DNA of 64,000 bases from assembly GCA_030686995.1 (NCBI GenBank), contig CM060709.1, positions 267,280,057 through 267,344,056 on the forward strand. Direction: 5' to 3'. The stretch's first letter is position 1; the number at the start of each line of letters is the position of its first letter. This DNA comes from Artemisia argyi. Lineage: Eukaryota; Streptophyta; Magnoliopsida; Asterales; Asteraceae. Both the position numbers and the translations under genes were made by a program. Below the pieces are notes generated by a model that worked only from the letters and a program-made list of their open reading frames with translations, was not told the origin of the DNA and made no database searches. Of this stretch, positions 53,296-64,000 are shown piece after piece.

Positions 53296-54319
53296 GTACT
53301 AATAATTTTTGGAGCTTGAAGTTATTGCCACATTAAGGTTAAATTTTAAATTTTGGTTACAGTTTATGAAACACATTTGGTCAAAAGTCAATCCAAGTTC
53401 TTTCAATATGTACCTATATTTTACCTGCTTTGACTCAAACCCGCTTGATCCATTACCAGAGTATCTATTTTACAAAGTAAAATAGAAGTAGTGTATAAAA
53501 TTCACATGTGATGCAACATCAAATAGATTAAACCTGGGTTTACTTTTGGGTTCGTGCCTTCGTGGCATATACAAAATTTATGCCTATCGATGATCGACTT
53601 AGTTTTACTGTAGTTTAAACAGAATAAGCAATCCCAAACACCCTCTTATTAGTCAAATACTGTTGCGTACCTTCAAACCGCGTATCTATCAGTTTGAGAT
53701 AACCGCCTAGTCAAAGCAGTCCATCAACAATCTAATCACGCTTGCTGAGGCATCTTTCGATAACACGTACCCTGCGTCTATCCTACAATCCAAAGCATTA
53801 ACATATAAGTTTTTTTTCACCACATAAGATCTACATCTATGGCCTTGCTATAACATGTGTAGTTTGTAGGGAAATACCTAATCTGTCCTATAAATCCAAT
53901 AACACAATTAAAAAAAATCCATTGGTCTACAATATTCAATGCATTGAAGAACATAGCCAAATTTTATAGTTCGTTCATGTTTCGTAACATCAAATTAAAC
54001 AAAAATGTCAACTTCCAAACCATATACCCAAAGGGTTCAACACCTATCATCATTAGATCAAAAATTGGGTGGTTGTTTGGAATTGCTTATTGAAGTGGTT
54101 ATCGCATTTTTCTTTAAACATATAAACATTTTTAAGTCTTTGAACAATCAAGCTTCTCTACTTACACCGCATAATAAGTAAGTAGGTACCACCTAATTAG
54201 CAGATAAGCACTTGAAGAATATGCAATCCCAAACAGCCTATAAATCGGTTATTTCTTTTATCAAGGTCATATAATGTAACTATTAGTAGCCCGCTAAAAT
54301 GAAAATATGAAATTGTTAC

Positions 54320-56203
54320 CTCCATTCTTTTCATCTCCAACTCGGCTTCCCTCTTTTCATGATTCTCCCAAGCTTGGATCTTAATCTCTTGTTGCTCGAA
54401 CCTATCGGTCAGTGATTCAAATAGTCATAAGTAGAAATACGTTACTGAGTCGTAAAAAATTGTTTATAGCTACTCAAAATCCATATAGAACCTGATAATA
54501 TAGTAAGAGCAAAAATAAATATAGTAAAAAGCTTTGTAAAAAAAAGGTTCACCTTGCCATATATTTTGCACATGCTCCTTCATGTAATTCTATCGCTCGT
54601 GTTTCAAGAGGGCTCAAGTTAGAATTTTGATTGGGATTTCTGTTTACAACCTTCTCCTACAAAACACCCAAAACCAAAAATCAGGATATGACTCTCAAAT
54701 CCTGATTCAAGTGTCAACAACCAATAACGTATATTAGGATGTTGAAAAGCAAGAAAGCCGCACACCTGCGATGTAGCAGTTCCAATGCATGCACCTTCTT
54801 GTAGATGTCTTCAATAGTATCTGCATGGTTGGAGAAGTGAGTCTGGTACTTTTCTGGAAGGATAGGTTTATATTTCGTTTGGGTCGTTATGTAAACAATA
54901 GAACTCCAGAAATTGGCTGACATAGATGATGCTTTTGAGAGAAAAAAAAAATGATATTTAAGAATAATGTTAACGACTTGAATTACCTTGTTCTTTTTGC
55001 CCCCATTCCAGCACCTAAATGGAGCTATTTTAGCCCTTATTTCAGCATTGAATCCCACCCATCTAAACCCCAAATTTAGCTCCCAACCCCACCCATTTCA
55101 TCACCAAAGCCCATACCCATTTCAGCCTCCAAACTCACACATTTCAGCCCCCAAACCCACCCATTTCAACAACGTCCACCTGGAAACCACTCTATCTGGT
55201 CTCACTGTCCTGTTTTATTTCCACTTGATCATGATTCAAAATTTCTAATTACTTAGTCAAAATAATTGCAATTCATAAAACGGTATAGATCGAGTTACTA
55301 TAAGAAAACTGATTATTTCGATCGATGCAAAATTGTCTTAACTTTTCCTAAACATACATAAATTGATAAACTTATGTGATCAATTAAATTTGATGCTTCA
55401 AGCCACTATAATCAAAAATGAAGAAAGCTACTGATTGATAAGTTGTGTTATGTACCTAATGATTTATTAAAAGAAAACCTAAAGTTAATTATAACAGTAT
55501 AATAGTTGAGAATATATTAAGTCCAAAAAATTTCATTAACCTTGTGCTTCAATGATGCACGATCCGACACATGAGCTTATCATCTTCTACCTATGTCCTA
55601 CGAATAAGCCATAAGCTCAACCAAGCGACCTCATAAGCCGAAAAAAGTGATTGAATAAGGCATAAGCTCAACCGAGCAACTTCATAAGCCAAAAAAAGTG
55701 ATTTTATGAGCTTTCCTAACCAAAATCAAATAAGGTCACAGTAACCTTGTAACTCTAAATTGCAAAACCCACAAAATTAAACACAATTAAACTCAAATCC
55801 ATCAACATTTCAGTTCCCTATTGCTCCTAAAAAACTATTTGTAAAACATGGGACATGTAAGAAGTGTTTGAGGGTATGTTTGTGCCGAAATATTTTCATC
55901 TGCCAAAGTGGCTTAACTGTAGAAACATTTTCAGCAAAGGACCAACAAAGCAAGAAGGGTTTTGACTAACCTTTTGCGCTCATGCACATGAAATAAAATC
56001 CTCTGATCCAACATCCTCTTTTGTCGATCAAGATCCCACCGTAGCAGTTTCATCCATGCTTCTTTTCTCTAGCTGCAATATCTGATTGAAAAAGTATCAA
56101 CTTCTTATACATCATTATTTGGTTAAACTAATATAAATAGTCACATACCCGAGTGTGGTAATTCCATATGTACACCATCGTTGTATGCAAACTTGCTAGA
56201 ACC
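54320..56203 (-). pseudogene. Remorin-like gene fragment
   Basis: Exons 54656-54553 and 54401-54320 splice in phase to SPLETRAIELHEGACAKYMAR and FEQQEIKIQAWENHEKREAE, then LEMKRME, clearly the first half of a remorin C-terminal domain (plant membrane-nanodomain scaffold proteins). Upstream exon-like pieces at about 56,090-55,970 (MDETATVGS, two in-frame TGA codons that could come from CGA) and 56,203-56,149 (GSSKFAYNDGVHMELPHS) fit the N-terminal region. The next exon with the rest of the coiled coil was not found to the left. Stops plus the missing end make it a pseudogene. A further exon-like piece (HADTIEDIYKKVHALELLHR, about 54,770-54,830) is unexplained. Confidence 0.6.
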
Positions 56204-56209
56204 CTGCAT

Positions 56210-57703
56210 GAAACAGCAGAATAATAAGCATATCAAAACTAATTCACATATAGATACGATATATTGTGCTCTTTAAATTGATGCAAGTGAGCTACCTTGA
56301 TCAATTTGTTCTTTTGTAGAATAAAAAAATCAAGTAAAACGACTTTTGTGTGTATTAACCAACATAAGTATCCTTAAATGTTTGGGTCAGATTTGCTAGT
56401 GCGAGACCCAGTTAAAGTATATCCGACCCGCTATGGCTGCAAATACGACCCTGGTCATGCTGCCCCACGAAGATACGGGTCATTTTCACACATCATGAGG
56501 TCACAAAAGCATTAATATCTTCATCACTCATAATAAACTCAAAGTAAATTCATAAACAGTAACATAGAATGGTGCATACGCGTAACAGTTTGAAAATAAG
56601 GCAGGCCCTTATGACATATTCAAGATGTAAAATCACATGTATGCTACAAGGCTTGCTATAAGGCGGCCTTATATCTCGGTGTTGGTCATGCAAGTCAGCA
56701 ACCCCAAACTTAAATGCAACAGGAAAACAAAACGAACCTCATGGATCCATTCTACTCGTAACAATATGGAATATTTGAGTCACCAATCTACTTCAATAAA
56801 CGAAATGTAAAACTATTATATTTATAGATAATTAGGACCACAATTTAGTTATATAAACATATAGTTATGGTAAATTGAAATCCACATGTTCTACTTTGCA
56901 AATAAGCATATTCGCCTTTTTTTTAACTTTTTTTTTTGGATCTTACATATAAATATATATAGTAATTCAGGTTATGCAGACATACCTCAATGGTCTTTTG
57001 CTCCAAATCAAGTATTGATTTTCAAAAGAAAGTGTTATGCAGCATACCCGAATGGTCTTTTCCTCCTCTGCCACGAATCATGGTGTGACACCTCAACCTT
57101 ACAGGAACTATTCCCCACACAAAAAAACCCAAGATATAAACCGCCCTAACATCTTATACACTTAAAACATCATCAAACTTAAAGAAATCAACAACAACAA
57201 AAGCATACCTCTAAACTGTAATCTCCCGTCGATGATACAACTGCGAAACATTGAAAATGAATAAAACTCAATCAAAATACAAACCCGTAATCACATAAGG
57301 AGACCCCTAAAACGTGTTTATTAAAAGAAGTGGGGTTTAAAAGTAAGGGGCAGAAAAATTAAACGTCGCAAAAAAACATACATGTGATTTAAAATCGGCT
57401 CCGATCTTGTTGGTGATGCATTAATGCTTCATGATCATGGGGTAAAAAAAATCTCGATTTTGGATGGTGGTTTTGGAAAAAGGGGGTTGTGGGAAATATG
57501 GGATTGATGTTCCTGAGCCGTTCTTGTAGATCAAAGAGTTAATTTTCAGACATTGGTTTTGCTTCGGTGGTTTATGGAAATTTTTGAGAAAACTGTGTGT
57601 GGGAGGAGGGTTTGAGAAGATTGGGGAAGGTTTTAGAATAATCTGTGGACGAGAGATTTATTTTTGGGTTGCACTGTTAGCGTACAAATCTTCGAAGCAT
57701 GTT
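56210..57703. other. Intergenic, no gene recognised
   Basis: AT-rich DNA. A roughly 60-bp unit (GCA..CATACC..AATGGTCTTTT) is present twice at about 56,973-57,065. It may hold the 5' flank of the remorin-like fragment, but I could not identify a first exon. Confidence 0.3.
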
Positions 57704-58738
57704 TTACTGTTTAGTCAACTGTTTTGAACAACTCTTTGAAGCGCTCGTGTGACAACAGCGATCCCGCTCTTTTAATATATTTATAATTTCATGTTTATAG
57801 TCTTGACAATATTTACATTTAAGATCAATTTCAATATTGCTTTCAAGTCTAGACATTTTATCTTCTAAAATTATTTCCTTTTCAAAATTGTTTTTGATGA
57901 ATATTGAAGATTTATTTTTAAGAATCATTTTTGAGTCAATGTTGCAAAAATGTTTGAAGTTGTTTTCCAATTTTGAAAATTCTAATATAAATTGATCATA
58001 GCAAAAATGTTCGGTTTTGGATTGTACCTTATTAGTAGTTGTGTAATCTTCACATGCTATATGTTGATCAATTCCATCGTCCATGTCGCTCCATGTTTTA
58101 CTTGTAGTTTCGCTTAGATTGAGAGGCATGTAGTCCTTGCCATCAATACTTGTATTCCCATTTGTTTGAATATTCTCACAAGCCGTATTATCATCGTCTT
58201 CTTCGTACTTGTTGCATCATGATTTATTAATACTCTTTCTTCGGATTTGGCTCATGTATTCTTCGTTATTGATACCTTCAATGATCACATTTGAACTAGT
58301 AGTACATGTATTTATTTCAACTAAATATTTATCTATTAAATTTTCTAGAGTAACTATTTCTTGTGCAATATCAAGTTTATCATCTTTGGTTTTACATTTC
58401 TTTTGGTGAAACTTTAAAAGACATTTCCAAATATCATTTGCCGTTTTACAAAGAAATAATCTTTCATATTCAAGTCTTGACAGAGTTTTGAAGATAAGTA
58501 ATTTGGCTTTAGTATTTTTATCAATTTTAGTTTGAAGAGTATTATATTGATTTTTAAAATCCATTTTGGTTGGTTTAATATCACCAATTGAAATGATATG
58601 CCAAAGATCAAGATCTATTGATTTCACATAATTTTCAAATTTGTTTTTCCATTCAAGAAAATGATCATTTTCAAATAATGGTGGTTGTTGCGTAAATTCC
58701 CCTTCTAAATATTTTTCAAATTCCATAGATCGTTGCAA
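57704..58738 (-). pseudogene. Copia-type gag fragment
   Basis: ATG 58738 opens MQRSMEFEKYLEGEFTQQPP, with LEWKNKFENYVKSIDLDLWH and ERLFLCKTANDIWKCLLKFH, the layout of copia gag (UBN2-type) proteins. It stops at 58,217. A second frame (58,129-57,704; FILEFSKLENNFKHF, EKEIILEDKMSRLESNIEID) continues the same protein after a break. The sequence then ends in unrelated DNA, so protease, integrase and RT are missing. It lies 55 bases inside the LTR that starts at 58,794. Confidence 0.75.
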
Positions 58739-58773
58739 GTTTTAAAATACATTCTATTTTAAAAATCTTGCTA

Positions 58774-58791
58774 AACCTGGCTCTGATACCA
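58774..58791 (-). other. Primer-binding site, initiator tRNA-Met
   Basis: The plus strand reads AACCTGGCTCTGATACCA, identical to the 3' end of plant tRNA-iMet, so the minus strand carries the complementary primer site. This fixes the element's orientation as minus. Confidence 0.88.
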
Positions 58792-58793
58792 AT

Positions 58794-60500
58794 TGTGGAA
58801 AACTAGAAGGGGGGTTGAATAGTTTTACGTCTTTTACGTTTAATAAAACTTTGCTTTTAAAGAATTGATGCTAATTGTAAAAACCTTTGAAGCTAAAGTA
58901 TAGATACAAATTAATTCACATACATCACATAGACACTACTTATTTAAAGTGTTGAATAGAAATTATAATTTCATATATCTCACTTAAATATAAGTTTGTA
59001 TTTATATATGTATATGTGTTTTAATAATTGTATATACTTGTATTTTACTAATGTACAATTAATGTTGTAAATGGAACCTAATTTGATCTTTATGTGAAAT
59101 CAATATATGCACAACACACAATTATAACAATGTACGAAAAGCTAATAAGTAAGCAAGCAAAGAGTGAGAGATGGAAAGATCAAACCGAGAGACAAAGGAT
59201 TTATAGTGGTTCGGCTACAAGGACACCTTCCTTGCCCTACTCCACTCCCCGAGCACCGAACTCGAGAGTTTTCTTCACTAAGTCAATAACCTCCCTTATG
59301 GCGGAGAAAACCATACACACCAAAAGCTTACACCAATTTACGACACAAAGCAAAATGTCGAGTTCTAATCGTAGCTAGAACCAATCTCACAACAAATATC
59401 ACACCACACCTTCTTCACACCTTTTCACTTCTTCTATACTTCTTCACACCACAAGTATTTTCACGCCTTCACAAATACTTCATAACTTCAATGTCTTGTA
59501 ACTTCACAACTTCAAGGCACTAACGTCTTCACAACTTCAAGCCACTAATGTCTTCTAGTCTTCTCTACTTGGAAGCTTCGATTTCTTCACTACTAGTCAC
59601 TATTGCTACTATCTCCTATTACCACTACTATCCAACACTACTTCTTCACTTCAAGTTCCACTCCACACTTACAACAATTCTAGATTTTATAACTAAATCT
59701 AGCTAACTAATACATACACCTTATTCATCAAAATATGAAGGATTTACAAGAAGAGATAAACAAGCAACTTAGATAGCAAGATGATACTAAGTTGTAATAC
59801 TTCTAATAGAAGTATTCTTCTCTTTGCACTTGAGTGTTGAGGCTTGAATCACTTTGAAACAAAGATTAATGTATATATGATCAAAGGATTTTTAGATGCT
59901 GGAAATGGATGTTTAGATCAGAAAGTTTTTAGGGCAAAAAGGTGAGAAAAATATGTGGAATGATCCAGTATTTTAAGGGCCAGAAAATACTGTTCTGGAG
60001 CGTGTCGGTCCTCTTAATTAGGGGGCGGTCCCCTTAATGATTAAGGGGCCGCCCTCCTGAACGTTGGATTTTCTTGTCCTTTTGTGAGGGAAATTTTTCT
60101 GGATTAGATTTGCCATTTTTGGTTGAAAATTTGAATTCATAAATTTGTAATGAATTAAACATATTCTTTTAATGCCAAAAATGTTTTATAAAAGATATAA
60201 AATGTTTTGTGACATTTTATAAATGTCTAGTGATTAACAAAAGTGTTCCTTTGATCTTATAATGCATTTAGACACTTTGTTTATTCATACCTTAAGTGAT
60301 TAGATGGTAAAGATGAGTATTTACTACTAAATATTTGTTTATGTCATGATCTTTGGTTTAATGAGTTTTCGTTTTGTGATTATCAAAACATAAAGATATC
60401 GAAAGATATGAATAACGTTTTTAGTCATTTATTTATATCAACAATAAAGACAAAAGATAACCAAAACTCTTCCTAATTAAATGTGTCTTCGATTGAATGT
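58794..60500 (-). repeat. 5' LTR of the minus-strand copia fragment
   Basis: Begins TGTGGAAAACTAGAAGGGGG two bases after the primer site. It shares the TGGTTCGGCTACAAGGAC block with the LTR at 51,797 but is too diverged to be its pair. A TATA-like ATATATAC lies near 59,875 in element orientation. The outer end is not defined; 60,500 is approximate. Confidence 0.6.
60023..60054. other. GC hairpin in the second copia LTR
   Basis: GGGCGG, a one-base bulge, CCCCTTAA, loop TGA, TTAAGGGG, CCGCCC: a 14-bp stem. It lies in the same general part of the LTR as the hairpin at 52,759 but with a different sequence. Confidence 0.75.
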
Positions 60501-60829
60501 ACCCGAAAATACATATTAGTTATGTATTTCCTTTAGCATTCAAGAGATAGTATGCAAGTGATGTTTCAGTGAAGTTTTTCATTTGTTTTAATAATGTGGT
60601 GAAGAGTTATGTTCTAGTCATGGATTGATATTTTTGAAAGACAATGCACTTGGTGTGTTTGGAAAATCAAAGTCACAACAAAAAGGATACAATTCTTAAC
60701 TAATGAAAGACATGATTGGCTAGCAACCAAGTTTTTCATGAATCAAGAAGTTTTATGCATGAACCCTAAGATTCTAGTTAATGAATGTAAATGAGAATGT
60801 TATACTTGAATCAAAAATGCAATTATGAT

Positions 60830-61080
60830 TAGAATACTTACAAAGTTAATTGGATTTGAAGAGATTGGATTGAAAGCCCTAAATTTCGTATGGTTATGTG
60901 TTTTTGAGTGGGTGATGGCTGTTTAAAAGTGAATGAATAAGTTAAGAGGGTGTTTGGTTTTGAAATTAAAAATAAAACATTCTGTAGCTTTGGCGGACCA
61001 GGCGGAACCAAAAAGAGGGTTCCGCCCGTATGGTCTGAGGGTACCGTGGGAGCTGCAGGAAAAATTCAAAAGGGATTGTC
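60830..61080 (-). repeat. Third copia LTR-like segment with the shared hairpin
   Basis: GGCGGACCAGGCGGAACC, an 8-base loop, and GGTTCCGCCCGTAT (61,001-61,026 for the stem) match the hairpin region of the LTR at 51,797. The left part (about 60,830-60,960) resembles the TATA side of these LTRs. Neither LTR end was found, so this is a fragment. Confidence 0.5.
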
Positions 61081-63105
61081 TTGATTTTTGCGGTTTTATC
61101 CTAATGCTCAAAACTAAGGTTTTAGGTCTTATGAGTCTTTGACTAAGCCTAGGAATGATGAATGCTTCACATTCAAGAGGTTTTGTGAAAACGTTGATAG
61201 AATGGTTAACGTAGAAGACTTTTTTCGTTAAGACGTTCCTCAATGAACAATCTTACCAAGGTGATGATGATGGATCACAATATGTCTATTAAGACCATAA
61301 TGGATTGAATTGTTGCCGAAGTCGATGATTCCTTTGTTGAAGGAATAACAATGTTGATAAAAGAATTTCGTTGTTGATACGAATTTGCTTGTTCAAGCGG
61401 AGCTTGTTGATGTGCTTCTCCATCCGAAACTAATTTGAGAACATTACGTGTTTTGGAGAATCATTGGGTAAGTAAGTATAAAAGTGCAAGTACCACTTGT
61501 GCTTTTCTTATCAACTTATTACCGGCATAATTCCATTTGGACTACACTATGGTTTCTATTCCCGTTCTTTTGGGATACCATAATCCTAGTTGTGTAGTGC
61601 CTTATGATGTATCCAAACTAGCTCAACTAAAGAGTTGTTTTATGATCTTCTTTAACTCGAGCACATAGACAAATGCTAAACATAATGTTGGATCTAATTG
61701 TTATGAGAACAAGTAGTTTTCCGAACATTTCTCTACATTTAGTTTTACCTACGAATTTACTAATCTTCATTCTTGATAAGTCATCAATGACTTAACCATT
61801 GAGAACAAGCGAGTAACTATCAATGTCTTTAAGTTAAAATCCCTTGCTTTTGGAGCTTGCTTTTATAATCAAAAAGACTTTCAAATATTGATACTTATAA
61901 TCACATGATTACTTCGAAACATTTATTTTATTTCACTAGTTTTTTTACTCTAAATTCCAAAAACTGTTATTGTTGAATTTGTTTAGACACAACTATGACC
62001 TATAAATCAAGTTTTATAACTACTGTCAATTTTGCTTGATTCAATGTTTAACTCAAGGTGAGAAGATGTTATTTTGTACTTTTACTCCATACTTGTCTTG
62101 CCATCATTGGACTCTCGACTAAGTCATCATCTACCAAAGATGATATCTTAGAAGGAGGAGATCACTCGTTAAATGTTATATTCAACGACTCCTCGACTCT
62201 TTGGGTTTCCTTACTTGAGACACTATGAACTTAACTTGTTTTGAAAAAGTCCAAGAGGTACAATATCATAAGACTAAGTGTCACATTTGATGTGTAAATC
62301 CTAGATGTTGAAAACTCATTTTCTTCCACACATTCTAATGTATGCTAATGTGATTTATTTCACCTTGTGTGTTTTTATGTGAAATTATCATAAAGGAGTG
62401 GTTGAAGTAAAATACAATTTAAGACCCAAAGTATAGTGTTTAAGAATGTTGTTTTACAAAGGTTTGTTTTGCAAGCATCACTAAAGTGTTAGACATTTTA
62501 ACACTTAGAAAATTCTTAGTTAACTCACTTGTAAGCAAGAATTGAGTGGGACTTACTCAAGAGTTTCTCGTGTTTATCTCTTGATGGTTAAAGAACCGAA
62601 ACACCTTATATCTCTTACTAGTACTAATGACGAAATTCCTTGTTGCATAAAATCTAATCTTAGTTATTACAAATAGCAGGTAAACACTTTAGAGTATTAC
62701 TAATAACACATATTCCAACACATAATGCTAGAAACAAGAGACAATCAAAGTCAAGTTAAAGTAATGCGTACCTTTTAAATTGCATAGAGATGCTATCAAG
62801 AGGATAAACACTACGCGTAAAATCTTGGTTTGACGACACGCTTTGTAACTCAATTACTCATGTATCCAAGAAGGTTAGACAATCATATAAAAGCATAGAG
62901 CATGATGATCTTAATTCTTTTATTATGAGTTTCTGTTAGAGATTGAATTATCTCTAAATCTCTCTTCTAGGTTTGACAAATTTTACTTGTTTTGTTTTAC
63001 TAGTTGATAGTGCTTTTGAGTAAAATCCTAATCCGGTTTTATCTTTAAACAACCTTTGACTCCTCAACAATCTTTCAAGAGATTTTGAGCTTTCATCAAA
63101 TTTAA
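61081..63105. other. No gene recognised
   Basis: AT-rich DNA without a protein-like frame. It probably comprises LTR and internal sequence of copia-type elements, as both sides are of that family, but I could not align it. Confidence 0.3.
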
Positions 63106-63948
63106 CTAATATTTTTCCTTTCTCATTTTGCTTTTTAACTTATGTTTGTAATCTAGACACAATTTACATTCTAGATCAATTTCAACATTACTCTCAATTC
63201 TAGACATTTTATCTTCTAACAAGATTTCCTTTGCAAAAATATTCTTAAAAGATTTTGAAGACTCATTGTTAAAGATAGTTTTCAGGTCCATGTTGCATAA
63301 GCGTTTAGACTCATTTTCTAGTTTAGAAAACTCTTAGGATGAATTTGTCAAAGCAAAAGTGTTTGGTTTTAAAATGTACCTTGCTTGATGTTTTATCTAG
63401 TTGAGAATCGCAAACCGGATGGTTGGCTTCATCTTCATCCGTGTTATTCCATGAATCGTAAGCAAGACCACAAAGAGCTCGACATGAGTAATCATCTTCA
63501 CTTACACCTTCATTTAAAACATTTAAACTAGTAGTACATGTATTTATTACAACTAAATGTCTATCTATTAATATTTCTAAGACTTCTAATTCATATGTGA
63601 GATCAAATTGATCATCTTTGACTTGCCATATTTCTTGATGAAAGTTTAACATATTTTTCCAAATATCATTAGCCGTTTGACAAAAATACATTCTTTCATA
63701 TTTGGTACTAAAGCTTTATAAATCATTGTTTTAGCTTTAGTATTTTTATCAAGTTTAAGATAGTTATCTTGGTTTTCAAAAACTTGTTTTCTTTGGTTTG
63801 AAATCACCAAAAGAAATAATATGCCAAAGATCTTGATCAATTGATTTCACATAGTTTTCAAAATTACTTTCCATTCAAATAAGTTTTCTTTTTCAAATAG
63901 CGGTGGGTTTTGAATATGTTGCCCTTCTTTGATATTTTCAAAATCCAT
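63106..63948 (-). pseudogene. Second copia gag, broken; element runs off the window
   Basis: ATG 63948 starts a gag parallel to the one at 58,738 (NPPLFEKENLFEW), in pieces: 63,840-63,646, 63,691-63,323 (FCQTANDIWKNMLNFHQEIW, then LVVINTCTTSLNVLNE) and 63,291-63,106 (FAKEILLEDKMSRIESNVEI). Several frameshifts and stops separate them. The sequence right of it matches the leader before the primer site at 58,774, so the primer site and 5' LTR should lie just beyond 64,000. Confidence 0.7.
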
Positions 63949-64000
63949 GGATCGATCCAAGTTTTAAAATACATTCTATTTTAAAGATCTTGAGTAACGT

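Noticed and set aside
58774..58791. tRNA-iMet 3' end as a possible tRNA gene
   Set aside because: Only 18 bases match and they directly adjoin an LTR; it is the retroelement primer-binding site.
51797..60500. Pairing the LTRs at 51,797 and 58,794 as one copia element
   Set aside because: They share the start and some blocks but are too diverged, carry different hairpins, and enclose remorin-like gene sequence rather than a pol region.

Overview
The window is plant nuclear DNA: spliced plant genes with long AT-rich introns set among nested LTR retrotransposons, a Helitron, hAT/Stowaway/CACTA-type elements and a SINE. The recognisable host genes (a trihelix transcription factor, cytosolic cysteine synthase, remorin and Mpv17/PMP22 fragments) point to a eudicot. 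The retroelement mix (large Tekay chromovirus, Tat, Athila, copia) would fit Asteraceae, but that is an impression and not something the sequence proves. All open frames outside the two host genes belong to mobile elements or broken pieces.

Layout. 0.1-7.8 kb: a complete, young Athila-like LTR element (TSD ATACG) that carries only gag and protease and cannot move on its own. 7.9-11.5 kb: a minus-strand Tat-type Ty3/gypsy fragment (RT, protease, gag, start of an LTR). 12.1-12.5 kb: one end of a CACTA element. 12.7-15.7 kb: a two-exon trihelix gene (minus strand). 16.4-18.8 kb: a broken duplicate of its 3' half, into which a SINE and several small DNA elements inserted. 19.3-20.1 kb: a nonautonomous hAT element carrying an Mpv17/PMP22-like exon. 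20,621-41,796: a Helitron, split by a 10.6 kb Tekay element (26,768-37,322). 42.3-47.2 kb: a complete ten-exon cytosolic O-acetylserine (thiol) lyase gene (minus strand). 48.0-51.8 kb: a decayed second Athila-like copy holding a small hAT MITE. 51.8-64 kb: copia-type LTR and gag remnants (minus strand) around a remorin-like gene fragment.

The most interesting object is the Helitron. Its ends can be placed to the base because removing it restores a 59-bp tandem repeat in the flanks. It encodes a Rep/helicase broken by two stop codons and altered at catalytic motifs, an RPA70-like protein that reads through eight exons as an unbroken 533-residue frame, and two unrecognised minus-strand ORFs between the RPA gene and the 3' terminus. 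Those two ORFs are the best candidates here for something undescribed. Other notable signals are a cluster of TGACGGCGTCA palindromes in the Athila-like LTR and GC-rich hairpins recurring in diverged copia LTRs with preserved stems and changed loops.
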